NCBI GenBank assembly: GCA_002803225.1
Contig: NXFV01000859.1
Coordinates: 1 to 60,373, forward strand
Source of the DNA: Gamarada debralockiae
Lineage: Eukaryota > Ascomycota > Leotiomycetes > Helotiales > Hyphodiscaceae
Reading direction: 5' to 3'
Length of the DNA: 60,373 nucleotides
This document shows, piece after piece, positions 1 through 10,329 of this stretch. The notes under the pieces were generated by a model. The model had not been told where the DNA came from. It did no database searches and saw only the letters and a list, made by a program, of their open reading frames with translations. Position 1 is the first letter of the stretch. The number at the start of each line of letters is the position of its first letter. The position numbers were made by a program, and so were the translations under genes.

Positions 1-1018
1 TGACCTTCTAGACCTATCAACAGTTGGCTGTGCATTGCCTGACCAAAAAGGCATACTATAGGCATTCTGAGGTCGCTCATCAATCTGTAAGTATGGGGGA
101 TCTTCAGAATGCGAAGAGACATGCGATTGAACGGGGCGATGAGATGGTCTATCGTGGGGCAATTTTGGAGCCAGCTCTTGGTTATGGTTCTCTAAATCCT
201 ACACCTCACGCGCTTTCTACTACTCTTCTCTTTGATCGGCTATCACTACTCTCTAGTCTAGCTTTATTGAAATGGGAACTTATAGTTTAGGCTAGGTTTT
301 AGCCTCGATCGCGAGATCTTTTTTAATATTACGCTCGACCTTTGAGGCCGCGAGAGTGTAATAAATCAATATCCAGTCTTGGAAACGGATTTACTTAAGA
401 TCTTATCACTTGAATAAGTAGAAGCAGTGCATAAGCAAAGGAGAATGGTAAGGTAGAGGAGGTTTAGGTGCGATTTACGCCCTAGTCACAAGATCCTTTT
501 CGACGTAGCGGCAGCCTAATGCATCTATATCTGGTCTCAGAAACAGATTTATTTGACGTCAGATAGAAATAATACTCAGAGGAGGAAACAACTAAGAGTT
601 AAAATAATAATCCGAATTTTTACCTTAATCGCGAGGCCGTTTTCGACCTCGGGCTCGACCTTCGCGGCCTTCAGAGCACGACTAATCTAGATCTGGCCTT
701 GAAAAGGAATATATTAGGCTGCTTCCCCCTCTACTAGCCAATAAGCATGCTCACTTCGAGGCCCTTCATTAATTAATCCGACCTTACCCCTTGCGGGCGC
801 TACTATTCCTCATTGCTGAGGCATTAGCCAGACTTTCCAATATTTGCATATATTATGACCATGTGAACTATGCACCTGAGCTCACCTGACATCGAGCCTA
901 CGTTATTATGATCACGCACAAAGAGAACTTGTATTGGTACAATCTGCTTTCTATTTCTAAGCTCCTACCCCTTTCCTCTTCTTCTCTGCTCTATGCTCTA
1001 TGATACACTCCTCGGCTC
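1..1018. other. Gene-poor repeat-like region
   Basis: No gene could be supported here. An 88-codon open frame at 24-290 begins with TTG and matches nothing I recognise. The stretch from about 300 to 712 holds three degenerate copies of a repeat, listed separately. The rest is AT-leaning sequence with many stop codons in all frames, as expected for decayed transposon DNA. Confidence 0.5.
301..712. repeat. Three degenerate direct repeats
   Basis: Three related blocks recur about 160 bp apart. Each has a GC-rich part with CGACCT/CGAGGC words followed by an AT-rich part of the form ATCtatATCYRGYCTtgraAARGRATTTATT, near 364-395, 521-552 and 684-712. The copies differ largely by C/T and A/G changes. 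That would fit repeat-induced point mutation acting on a tandem repeat inside an old element, but I could not compute mutation indices. Confidence 0.45.
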
Positions 1019-1479
1019 TTACGAGGTGCCGCTAGCGTCGCTGTTACTGCAAACACAAGGGTTGTCACTGTAACAAAAGTCAGCCGGTCCTCTAACTAGT
1101 TGATCGACGCAGACGTGAAATGAGAGAAGAGGGAGTAATAAAGACATACCCAGTAGTACAGAATCCGTTGACAAAGCCGGCATTAATACACGATGTTCGG
1201 CATGCCGTCTGAGATCCACAATCGATGACACAAACATTAGCACCGCCCCTATTATCCGTTAGAACCAGAGCAGGAGAGAGGGGTTGGACACAGGTCCAAT
1301 GGGTCCTCGTACACGACAAGGCATCGATGTACACCGTCAGTGCTCGCGGCACAAGATTGGTTGAGGTTGTTAGGACAGTCCTGCTCAGAGCTGACTACAG
1401 CGGCCCTAGGGGTAGCAGAAGCAGAAGCAGTAGCAGCCAAGGCTGGCAGGAGAGTGATAAGAAGGCGAGCGAATTGCAT
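1019..1479 (-). CDS. Small secreted cysteine-rich peptide, defensin-like
   Basis: Three exons are inferred: 1479-1292, 1248-1150 and 1091-1019, giving 119 residues. The ATG at 1479 opens a typical signal peptide (MQFARLLITLLPALAA, then an Ala/Ser-rich stretch). Intron 2 (1149-1092) has donor GTATGT and acceptor TTAG. Intron 1 (1291-1249, 43 nt) has a CTAAC branch and TAG acceptor but a weak GTGTCC donor, so its 5' end is less certain. The spliced protein has 11 cysteines at 35, 43, 53, 69, 73, 79, 83, 93, 102, 108 and 110. The C-terminal part shows C-x3-C, then x9, then G-x-C, and ends C-x-C, which is the spacing of CS-alpha-beta defensin-like peptides. Role is inferred only: an extracellular antimicrobial peptide or an effector. 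No neighbour helps define it. Confidence 0.6.
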
Positions 1480-2773
1480 CTTGGCGGTGGTTGTTATAGA
1501 AGGTAGAAGAGTGAAGTTGGATTGAATTCAAGTGGTTGATGTTCTCAATCGCCAGGAAGAGATGAGCTACTTTATAGGTTTTTTTTTTAACACGTCCGGT
1601 CTTTCCGAGTCTGGCAGGCTTCCTCCTGGATTTTTCAGGCCATTATAGAGTTTTCGTATTTAGCAGTTTGCATTAACATGATGAAAATTAACCTTTCCCT
1701 TCTCTCTTTAGCCCACGTCTTTCAACCCACTCTTTTGTACTTGCCTCCTATATCAAGTGGGACACAGTTTCTTCTATATTATCTATGACCTCTATGGCCA
1801 ATTAATGCGTAGGGTCTTCAGCCAGGCCTCACTCGCATGGGTTCTGTGAGCTTGAGAGAGCTTCATCAAAACACTCTGACGTCATGTGCACTTGTCTAAC
1901 CGGGGAGGCCATTTGTAACCTATAGGGTAAAGAGATGAGACTAGTTTTCGGAATACAAGACGATCGACACCACGTTCGAATAGACGGATCGAGCCGAAAC
2001 GCCATGGCTTGATACAGACGATCAGACGAACCCGACTAGTACGAGGCGGATTCCTGTATCAGGAAAACCTTAATTACGACCCTATATTCTTGGCTTTAAG
2101 TTTCTTATTCCAAAGATCAGTAATAACTGTTCTGCTAATGTAAAGGCAGATTTCTATCTGATTGTAGACATATCAACTTTGGGCCGGGCCGATGTTTGTT
2201 CGTGCTACTGTAGCGGCTCTACAATTCAGCCTCGTCCATCGCCTTCAGGAATAGTGCTGACAACTAGGCTTTGCACTTAAAACTCCTCAGCCTGCTTGGT
2301 CCTCCTTAAGAGGGATAACATTTGTGCTCTAAGCAATGCAAGGTTTCAATACGAACAAAGGAGTATAGGGTCCTAAAGGAAGTGAATATAGAACCCTCAA
2401 AACGTATACCTATTATGTTTATTCCTAGACAAAAGGACCCCTTCAGCTTCCCTCTTAGCGACAGTCCTTAGCCTGACACTCTTTCTTTCACATTCCCACA
2501 AACCAACGTCGACCAAGAGGTGTACTCTTATAACGGCGCTCTTCTCTGACGCAGCCGTCGTTCAGTGGCCACTTTCTGATCCTGCAAGTACCGGTACCGT
2601 TCCTGGAGCCACTGCCGCTGCTCTTCAAACCCTAGCTGTTGAATCCGAGGCCAATGACGTGAACCGGGATTCTCAAAGCCTAGTGGTTGCCATGCCGGTC
2701 AGGCCCGTGACTCTGCGACTCCCGCGGTCGTGGCGGAAACGTGAATGATGTCTCGTTCTTCGCTGGCCCATCT
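1480..2773. other. Intergenic, no gene seen
   Basis: No reading frame with convincing coding character was found. There is a T-rich run near 1581-1589 and otherwise unremarkable AT-leaning sequence. Short upstream exons of the 2774-3007 frame are not expected here because that frame runs on the minus strand. Confidence 0.4.
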
Positions 2774-3007
2774 TCATGGAGGTATCCATGCTTCATCTTC
2801 CTGTTCAATCTCAAGGTCAAGGTTGTCAAAAGGCCGGAGACCTTGGTCGGCCTCATCCAAGTACTCATCGTAACGTGTTGTACGTGGAGGAACAAAAGGC
2901 CGGATATTTTTATCAGCCTTTTCCAAGTAGCGGTCGAAACGTCCATCTGGCAATGGCGACGGAGTAGCTGGAGGTGGAGATGGACTCGGCTCCAAGTTCA
3001 CCTTCAT
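2774..3007 (-). CDS. Hypothetical short protein with duplicated motif
   Basis: This is a 77-residue minus-strand frame with coding-like composition. After a proline/serine-rich start it has two copies of a 16-residue motif, R-[FY]-D-x-Y-L-x-x-A-D-x-x-[IL]-R-P-F, whose starts lie 22 residues apart, and then an acidic tail. I do not recognise the family. There is no signal peptide at this start, and a TCTAG just upstream of the ATG could be a splice acceptor, so an upstream exon may be missing. It may be a real small gene or a fragment. Confidence 0.35.
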   Translation of the reverse strand: MKVNLEPSPSPPPATPSPLPDGRFDRYLEKADKNIRPFVPPRTTRYDEYLDEADQGLRPFDNLDLEIEQEDEAWIPP

Positions 3008-3707
3008 AGTATCTACTAGAATGGTACTCGATTCAAGGCAAGGACCTTCTCTTCAACTAGGAAAGCATTTTCGTCATTAAAACTTGGTCGCAATCAGATC
3101 ACAAGAAATTCTCCAGATTTCATACGCTCTTCATAATAGAATATTCCCAGGAAGACAGCCAGTCAGTCAACCTCATTGTGGTGCAGAGGTGCAGACACAT
3201 GCGTTGTTGGCCATCCGCCTCACTTCTACTCTATGATCCTCCTTACTCGCTCAATCATCGCTTTTGCTTTTTTTATTTTTATTTTTTTGGTGGCGTTCTA
3301 GAAAACAACACCCTCAACCAGAAACGTACGTCGCTCAATGGAAATCGGATTGCCAGTAGTAATATCCACTTGGCTTGCGAAGGAGGACTTTTACTGTACC
3401 CCTTTTGAAGTGAAGCGCGAATTTTTTGAGACTGAATATGATGCTCCTTGAGCTTGGATTCAAGGCCATTAATGGCCGTGGCCGTACTTACGATCTCGAC
3501 ATGTAAACCACGGAACACTTAGAACCGGGATAAGAAGTAGAGTTTTTATACATTATCTAAGATACGCTACCAGTCCGAACAAATCGTTCTTTGAATCTGA
3601 GCGATTGAAAACAGCGGATACAGTACATAATTTCTGGTGATCCAAATAGCTATCAAACCCGGACTTGAATTGCCCATTAGAGCATGCAGATTGAGATGGA
3701 AATACCA
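3008..3707. other. Intergenic, no gene seen
   Basis: Short frames here lack coding character. A T-rich stretch lies near 3268-3287. The region contains the 3' flank of the seryl-tRNA synthetase gene and the 5' flank of the small minus-strand frame. Confidence 0.4.
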
Positions 3708-5234
3708 TCACTTTTTAATAACTTTCAAACCATCCATATACGGCCACAGCACCTCCGGTATCCGAACCTCCTTTTTATCCTCATCCCACCCATTCTCCAA
3801 AATCGCTGCTAACACCCGCGGAACGGCCATCGCAGTCCCATTCACGGTATAAGGGAACGTGATCTTGCCACCCTTACTCCTCAGATCAACTCTCGTAGCT
3901 AATCGTCGGGTCTGATAATCCGTGCAAGTAGAAACAGAAGTAACCTCTCCAAATCCATCACCCTTTGGCCTTCGAGAAGGAAAGAAAGCCTCGATGTCAA
4001 CTTTTCGACTTGCGGAGGCCCCGAGATCTGAGGCGGGCATTTCGAGGATCCGGCAATGGAGACCAAGGGATTCGAGGATGGTGGTCTGGATTGATATCAT
4101 CTCATCGAAGACTTCGTATGAGGCTTCTGTTGAGGGTAGTGTCCACGCGAACATCTCCAGTTTCGTGAATTCGTGCACGCGATATAAACCTTTAGTGTCA
4201 ACGCCTCGAGCTCCTGCTTCCGCGCGATAGCACCTAGAGACCCCTATCCGTTTCATAGGCAAATCTGCCTCTTCAAGAGTCGTCTTAGCCTTCATACCAG
4301 CAAGAGGTATCTCCGCCGTACCCGCAAGACTGAGTGCTGGTTTCCGTCCCACATCGCCAGCACTCTGCTGGATATTGTAGATCTGACTCTCGCCATTCTG
4401 GTCTCTTGGTTGAAACCCACAAGCTGCTGCAATATGGCTGTACACGATGCTAGGCGGAGTGGCCTTTCTCCAGCCACGTTTCCTAGCTACGCTGAGCGCA
4501 TATTTTATGAGTGCATCTTCCAAGTCCGCCGCTTCGTCAAGCAGTATATACCAGCCCCATCCACTAGTTGTCGCTGCAGCAGCGAAATCGAGGAGGTTCA
4601 GCTCGCTGCCGATGTGTACGTGTGAGCGCCAGACGCGGTCGGAGATAGAGGGGTCGGGTTCGGGGTGGTCGTTGATGCAGCCCCTGACAGTAGGCACGTC
4701 GCTGCGGGGTGTTTCGTCGCTCGTGAGGTTTGGGAGGGATGCAGCAAGGGCTTCGGCTTCGGCCATGAGAGCTGCTTCCTTTTCTTCGACCACAGAAATT
4801 TTCTCCTTGAGGATCTTCGCTTCCTCGAGTAATTGCTCCCTTGACATGTCCTTTAACCCCTTCGCCGCCTCTGAATCCCCGTCATGATGTGTGGTCCGAT
4901 TCGCAAGTCTGCCAATTACTAGATTGTTCTTCGTCCGCCATCCTCGTGCATCTTGGTTCTGGACGTGTAGTTCTTCGAATATATTGTTGATTCGTGCGGG
5001 ATAGGTAGATTGGGCTTTGTAATTGCGCAGGAGGCAGTTCTGTTCGTAGAGGGAGGCATTTTGTCGGATGTGTTTGAAGTCGTACGTTGGCTTGGGAGCT
5101 GTCGATGGGCGCTGTGAAGCTTCAGCCTGGAGATATTTTGAAGCATGAAATAGGCGTCTTTCAATTCGTTCTGGCCGTTTGAACGAGTGTAGACGGCATC
5201 GGATACATGTGAAGCTCCGTCGTGTTGTGGCCAT
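3708..5234 (-). CDS. DIA4: Seryl-tRNA synthetase, mitochondrial
   Basis: This enzyme charges tRNA-Ser with serine, here most likely in mitochondria. The first in-frame ATG at 5234 gives 508 residues and an Arg/Ser-rich start (MATTRRSFTCIRCRLHS and on) typical of a matrix-targeting sequence. A helical region rich in Glu/Lys/Ala follows, the expected tRNA-binding coiled-coil arm. Class II signatures come next: GTAEIPLAGM, motif 2 as SRCYRAEAGARG with VHEFTKLEMFAW, and motif 3 as NGTAMAVPRVLAAILENG near the C terminus. No intron is needed. An in-frame TTG at 5300 would only add 22 residues and is not needed. It lies downstream of the Arp10 gene on the same strand with about 340 bp between them. 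Confidence 0.93.
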   Translation of the reverse strand: MATTRRSFTCIRCRLHSFKRPERIERRLFHASKYLQAEASQRPSTAPKPTYDFKHIRQNASLYEQNCLLRNYKAQSTYPARINNIFEELHVQNQDARGWRTKNNLVIGRLANRTTHHDGDSEAAKGLKDMSREQLLEEAKILKEKISVVEEKEAALMAEAEALAASLPNLTSDETPRSDVPTVRGCINDHPEPDPSISDRVWRSHVHIGSELNLLDFAAAATTSGWGWYILLDEAADLEDALIKYALSVARKRGWRKATPPSIVYSHIAAACGFQPRDQNGESQIYNIQQSAGDVGRKPALSLAGTAEIPLAGMKAKTTLEEADLPMKRIGVSRCYRAEAGARGVDTKGLYRVHEFTKLEMFAWTLPSTEASYEVFDEMISIQTTILESLGLHCRILEMPASDLGASASRKVDIEAFFPSRRPKGDGFGEVTSVSTCTDYQTRRLATRVDLRSKGGKITFPYTVNGTAMAVPRVLAAILENGWDEDKKEVRIPEVLWPYMDGLKVIKK

Positions 5235-5572
5235 TTTTTTCGGAGAGGAGCTGTCGTTAAGCTCGGTAGCTTGGGCGAGCTTCAGATTTGTAGATGGCAA
5301 ACGAAGAGGAATCAGGCCACCGCCAAATATTGACCACCTTTTTATGTTTAAAGTTTGTTGGTATCTTCATAATTTCATTCGTTCAACGCAATTGGGTATT
5401 TGGGCATATTTCACATCTCGCGTCATCTCTACCAGCCCAGAGCACCAAGCTCTCTCAGCCAATCATATCACGTATCCTCGTCTTGAACCTTGGCTATCTC
5501 CTTACACTGCACGTTTAAAGACCATGTCCACGCCATGAATCTCTTCCGTTGATACAAAAATCCGGGTATTTC

Positions 5573-7330
5573 TCAACCCCAAAGTCCTAATGTCCAGCTC
5601 GATCTGTCACCAGCTCCAGATTTAAGACCCATACTCTGCCTGTGCGTAGCCATACTCACATCACTAGTTCTCGATGCTCCCGCAGCACCATGTTGAAGCC
5701 ATTGCTCACGATCAATTATCGACACAGCCGGAATCTTCAACTGCGAGATGAGACTGCCTCCAGACCATGCCCCAAGTGACTCGACACCACGCACGTAGCC
5801 CTGCTCAACGGGTTTCGTCCCCTTGCTTGCCTCGCGCTTCAATCCTTCCTCGATAGGGTCTGGTTCTTGTCCAACCAGCGCAGCAATTCTTTTTGGCTTC
5901 GATGGGGCTTCAGCCTGTTGGGTTACTTCGGTCGGGCCAATGCTGGTTTGCTTACTTCGACTTTGCTGTAATTTGGGGTTGTTGCGGAATTTGTCAACGG
6001 CCCTGCCTTGTACCGGATCCCATCCTCGCCGCTCAACAAGAGCGGTCACTTCATCCAGTATTCGTTCTTTCAGACCCAGTAGATTAGATCCTCCACCCAC
6101 GAAAATGATTCGCGACATGCACATTGATCGAATATCAACCGGCAGCTGAAGGAGACTTCGGTAGACCAACAGATGTAGTGGTAGTTCTTCGTCGTCAAGA
6201 TCTTGGGGCAACCTACCAGCTGCAAAGAAGGCGGTTTCGCACGGCTCTGCAAGCTTCGAGAAAGGAAGTTGGATTGTCTTCGGTGGCGTCGTTGAATTCA
6301 ACGGTATCTGTGTGATCGCATCAAAATCGGCTTCGGCGTTCAGATTGAGTGACCTCATGCTGGACCTGAGTTCATCTTCTTCCTTCACCGGCGTGAGGCC
6401 TTGAGCCGGTTCCGTTGGTTCGACCTTCTGAGCAGGCTTACACCACGCCATCCGAGCAATAACTTCCTCACACTCTTCGAAACTTATAAGGTTCCTCGTC
6501 TCCCTGCTGATCTCCATAGAATTATCCTGGAACGCTGTAGGATCGACAAGTTGCGCGAGCATTTTGAACATTTCCTCGCCGAACAGCTTGCTTGCTCTTA
6601 TAGAACAACTGCACTGAACCTCCCTGTATTCGTACACGCTGGTCACAGTGGTTTCGGCCCAGCCAATATCGACAACCGTAGCAGCACGAAGCCCAGCTGC
6701 GACAGTTGTAAGTATCGGTGCGGACATCAATGATACTGTTGGAGGTTGGAAGTTGGCGAAGAGGCTGTCGAGAATCGTGCATAGGAGAGGAAGCGGCAGC
6801 GCAGATGGTAGCACCAAAGCCATTCGTCTCGGTCGGGAATCGATAAGAAGATAACTGCCACAATCATCAGCTCTGCTTGTCATCTCAAGTGCCCAATTTG
6901 CTGACTTCGTGAATGCCTCCCGAACCGCTCTTTCAATCTTGTCCCCAACCAGCCCCAGGTCCACAGTCCTTAGATCGAGTTTCCAAAGTTCATATGCCTC
7001 ACCCCATCCTTTCCCTTGGATCCTATTTTTCCAATTCTTGTCGTAACCCACCTCCCACTTCCTGAAATCTCCAGCTCTCCTCTGTTCTTCTGGGCCAAAG
7101 CCTACCACCGCTTTTGGGATAGCATCTCCTGCAAATCCTGCCCGGAGATATCGACTTCCTAACTCGATTATTACACAGTCTTCCTCGGCGCGTAAGGCAG
7201 AAGGGGAGCCATAGGTGGAAGTGATCGTTCGCAGAGGTGTGTGAGGACTGGCAGGAGGACCAGGATTAACGGTAGGTTGAGGGCGGATATTTGACACGCT
7301 GCGGTGAGCTGGACCGCTCGGATTCGACAT
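5573..7330 (-). CDS. ARP10: Actin-related protein Arp10 / Ro7 of dynactin
   Basis: The product is 585 residues, longer than actin (about 375), as is usual for this divergent fungal actin-related protein. It belongs to the pointed-end complex of dynactin, which helps dynein-driven nuclear and organelle transport. Actin-fold landmarks are visible: VIIELGSRYLRAGFAGD after a disordered Pro/Ser-rich N terminus, VVDIGWAETTVTSVYEYREV in the middle, and FVGGGSNLLGLKERI near the C-terminal third. An insert of charged sequence precedes the last part. ATG at 7330 has no competing upstream start. The gene is divergent from the resolvase gene, sharing a 334-bp upstream region. Placement as Arp10/Ro7 rather than another divergent Arp rests on overall resemblance. 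Confidence 0.82.
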   Translation of the reverse strand: MSNPSGPAHRSVSNIRPQPTVNPGPPASPHTPLRTITSTYGSPSALRAEEDCVIIELGSRYLRAGFAGDAIPKAVVGFGPEEQRRAGDFRKWEVGYDKNWKNRIQGKGWGEAYELWKLDLRTVDLGLVGDKIERAVREAFTKSANWALEMTSRADDCGSYLLIDSRPRRMALVLPSALPLPLLCTILDSLFANFQPPTVSLMSAPILTTVAAGLRAATVVDIGWAETTVTSVYEYREVQCSCSIRASKLFGEEMFKMLAQLVDPTAFQDNSMEISRETRNLISFEECEEVIARMAWCKPAQKVEPTEPAQGLTPVKEEDELRSSMRSLNLNAEADFDAITQIPLNSTTPPKTIQLPFSKLAEPCETAFFAAGRLPQDLDDEELPLHLLVYRSLLQLPVDIRSMCMSRIIFVGGGSNLLGLKERILDEVTALVERRGWDPVQGRAVDKFRNNPKLQQSRSKQTSIGPTEVTQQAEAPSKPKRIAALVGQEPDPIEEGLKREASKGTKPVEQGYVRGVESLGAWSGGSLISQLKIPAVSIIDREQWLQHGAAGASRTSDVSMATHRQSMGLKSGAGDRSSWTLGLWG

Positions 7331-7664
7331 TGCGCTACATTGGCTGTAGAATGATTTCGTACACGACCTGAATTCGCGCAGGAGCTCAGTTCGTGGAGTT
7401 CGCGCTTTTTGAGGCTACAATCGTCAAACGATGTTGATGTTCAGCCGCCGTTTCCCCGCCGACGCACAAGCAACAATCCGAAAACATCCTCCTTTCAGCG
7501 ACTCACTTCTTCAACTTTGCTGATCACACTGCATAATCTTCGCTTTTATTGCCTCCCCTGCTACGATTCATATCAGTAAACAATTACACTTTCAAATTAT
7601 GAAGGATTTCTAGGGAATCTGAAAAGTTCTGTAGAGGCTTTAATCATTTTCCTTTATTGACATA
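7331..7664. promoter_or_regulatory. Divergent promoter region
   Basis: The 334 bp between the ATG of the Arp10 gene (minus) and that of the GEN1-like gene (plus) must hold both core promoters. It contains GC-rich words including TTCGCGC and pyrimidine-rich runs before the plus-strand start. No specific factor site can be assigned with confidence. Confidence 0.4.
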
Positions 7665-10329
7665 ATGGGTATCAAAGGGTAAGGAACCTCCGCTCCATGA
7701 ACCAAGCAGTTCCTAATTGCTGTCAAGAATCTACGGAGAGATCGGACCAGGAGAAAGAATAGCTCTTTCAAAGCTGGCCATAGAGAAACTCGAGGAGACA
7801 GGACGGCCACTCAGAATTGCCATCGATATCTCGATATGGCAATTTCAAATCCAAGCAGGACAAGGGGGTTCTAATCCGGCCATTCGGACTTTCTACTACA
7901 GGCTTCTCCGTCTCCTTTCTGTCTCTGTTCAACCTCTGTTCGTCTTCGATGGACCCAATAAGCCGCCTTTCAAACGCAACAAGCGGTCGGGCCACCATGG
8001 AGCATCGGTTCCAAATCTGTTATGTAAACAGCTGCTGAACTTTTTCGGCTTTCCTTTTCACATGGCTCCAGGCGAGGCTGAAGCCGAATGTGCACTTTTG
8101 CAGAGAGAAGGCATTGTCGATGCCGTTCTTAGCGAAGATGTCGATACTCTCATGTTCGGAAGTGGATTGACGCTGCGGAACTGGTCCTCCGAAGGTAGAG
8201 GGAACAAGTCCCCAACTCATGTCTCAGCATATCATGCAAGGGCAACCAAGGAAGGTAAATCCGGCTTGGATCGAGAAGGTATGATTTTGGTTGCTCTGAT
8301 GAGCGGTGGCGATTACATCACAGAAGGCATTCCAGGCTGCGGCATCAAAGCTGCTTGCGAAGCGGCTAGAGCTGGCTTCGGGAAGTCACTCTGTCGATTG
8401 TCAAGATCTGATGCGGCTGGCCTGGATGCTTGGAGGAAGAACCTGGCCCATGAAATCCAGACTAACGAGAGCAAATTCTTTCGGATCAAACACAAGGCAC
8501 TCAAAATACCCGACAACTTCCCAAACAGAGAAGTCCTGGGCTATTACACGCATCCGGTCGTCTCATCGGCATCGAAAATCCAGAAATTGAAGGATGAAAT
8601 TATGTGGGATGGCGACATTGATATTCCGGGGCTTCGACTGTTTGTCGCCGAGGCTTTTGATTGGACTCACAAGATCGGTGCAAAGAAGTTCATACGTGGA
8701 TTAGCACCTGTGCTACTGGTTCATAAGTTGCGGTTGCGCGGAGACCGACGAGCTTCTGGATACGACGATGTAGTTCTCACTGCTATGAATGAGATGGAAT
8801 TGGTCAGAGCGATCTGTGGCAAGCGAAATCATTTCAGCACAGATGGGGTTCCCGAATTGAGGGTGGTGTATCATCCTGCGGATATCGTAGGGCTTGATTT
8901 AGATGCGGAAGTAGATGACAGTGAGGATTATGGACGAGATGGATTAGCTCCTGCCAATGAAGATGATGAGATCGAGGCATATGCGTCTGATCCTGAGCCG
9001 AGATCGAGATCAGCCAGCCCAAGTAAGCGGGCACCTTCTGCGTACGACCCAACTCAGCCGGACAAACTGTGGATACTCGAAACTATTGCGAAGGTTGGGA
9101 TCCCTTTGAAAGTAGAGGATTATGAGGAGTCACTACGAAATCCTAAGAAGTTTCTCAAAGCCAAAGCCACCGCCAAGAAAGCAGCAACGAAGGGTGGGAT
9201 GCCAAAAGGAGCGATGGATAAATTTGTCAGTATCTCGAAGCCTGGCATTGAAGATACCAGCGAGAAAGGACTCAAAGCTCCTAGCAAGACCAGAAATGGT
9301 TCCAAGCAATCAAGTTTGCCTCCAGCTTACCTAGCACCAATGCTAGAAAAGCCCACTACCTCTACTGCCGTGAGCTCAGGATCAACTCGAAGCACACGCC
9401 AAACAAGATCCGGAGCTTCCCGGATTACGACCGCCAACAGCACAACGACGAGAACTGTCAAGAACTCTAAGACAACCGAAAAGTCCAACGCAATCAGTAA
9501 GGCAGCAGCTGAGAAACCTGGAACCAATACGAATCCATGGACAATAGCTTTGTCGTCTTCTCCCGCGCAAGCTGGCCCGTCTACCACGAAAATTATCGGT
9601 CAAAACCCTCAAAAAGGAAGTCCAACACGGTTCCAACCCGCCCCAAGTTCCTCTCCCGAACCGCCGTTGAGTTCTTCCCCGCCTTCTTCCCCACCTCCAC
9701 TATCAGCTCCTCTGTCACGAAACCACATCCACCCCTTTCAACTCGAAAGTGAGCCGGAAGAGGATTCTCTTGTCAATAGCACAATGCCTTGTGGCATTGA
9801 AGTAGTGAATCTTAGTATCACCACTCTCTCAAGCAGCGAGAAGGATAGAGATCGATCATTACCAAGGAAGAAGCGCTCGCCTCTTGCCTCGTCAACAGCT
9901 TCCTCTCCGGGTCTTCCTTCACATTCCGAGGTGACTGATTTAAGCCCTGAGCCTGTCAATCGCAAAATCGATTTCTTCTCGTCAGCATCAAGAGCCTGCT
10001 CCTCATCGCCAGATCTTCCTCCTTTGCAAAAGCTAGGCCCAAATAGAGACTTGACGTTGTTGGCAAGGAAAGCAAGAAGTGCTGAACCGGAATATATAAC
10101 GCTGTCATCGTCCCCCGAAGCCACAAGAACTCAAGTCAGAGACGACGTACATGAAGTTACCGTCCCGGAGAACAGCGTTCCAAAGGGAACGAATAGAAAG
10201 AAGTACATAATGCTTAGAGAGAGTTTGCCTGGTGCTTGGAAAGAAGCTGATGCTTCTGAACTCGTCCATGGGAGGAGCCGAGCTTGGAGATATTCGCAGG
10301 TTGAGTGTTTGGATTTGAGTGCTGAATGA
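7665..10329 (+). CDS. GEN1/Yen1-type Holliday junction resolvase (XPG/Rad2 family)
   Basis: This is a structure-specific nuclease that cuts four-way DNA junctions. Exon 1 is only 14 nt (7665-7678, encoding MGIK plus part of Gly). The intron 7679-7727 has donor GTAAGG and acceptor AAG, and exon 2 runs to the TGA at 10329, giving 871 residues. The tiny exon supplies the N-terminal Gly next to the active site that this family needs. Acidic catalytic residues are visible: D38, D79, E121/E123 in PGEAEAECAL, D142/D144 in SEDVDTLMFG, and D200 in GGDYITEGIPGCG, which starts the helix-hairpin-helix. The last ~370 residues are Ser/Pro/Lys-rich and look disordered, as in Yen1, where this part carries cell-cycle control sites. 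Several SP sites are present. GEN1 rather than FEN1/EXO1 is chosen from the short XPG N-I linker and length. Confidence 0.9.

Noticed and set aside
4447..4887. 146-codon plus-strand frame
   Set aside because: It lies opposite the seryl-tRNA synthetase coding strand, and its Ser-rich composition is the mirror of that gene.
9738..10124. 128-codon minus-strand frame
   Set aside because: It is antisense to the disordered tail of the GEN1-like gene; no family features.
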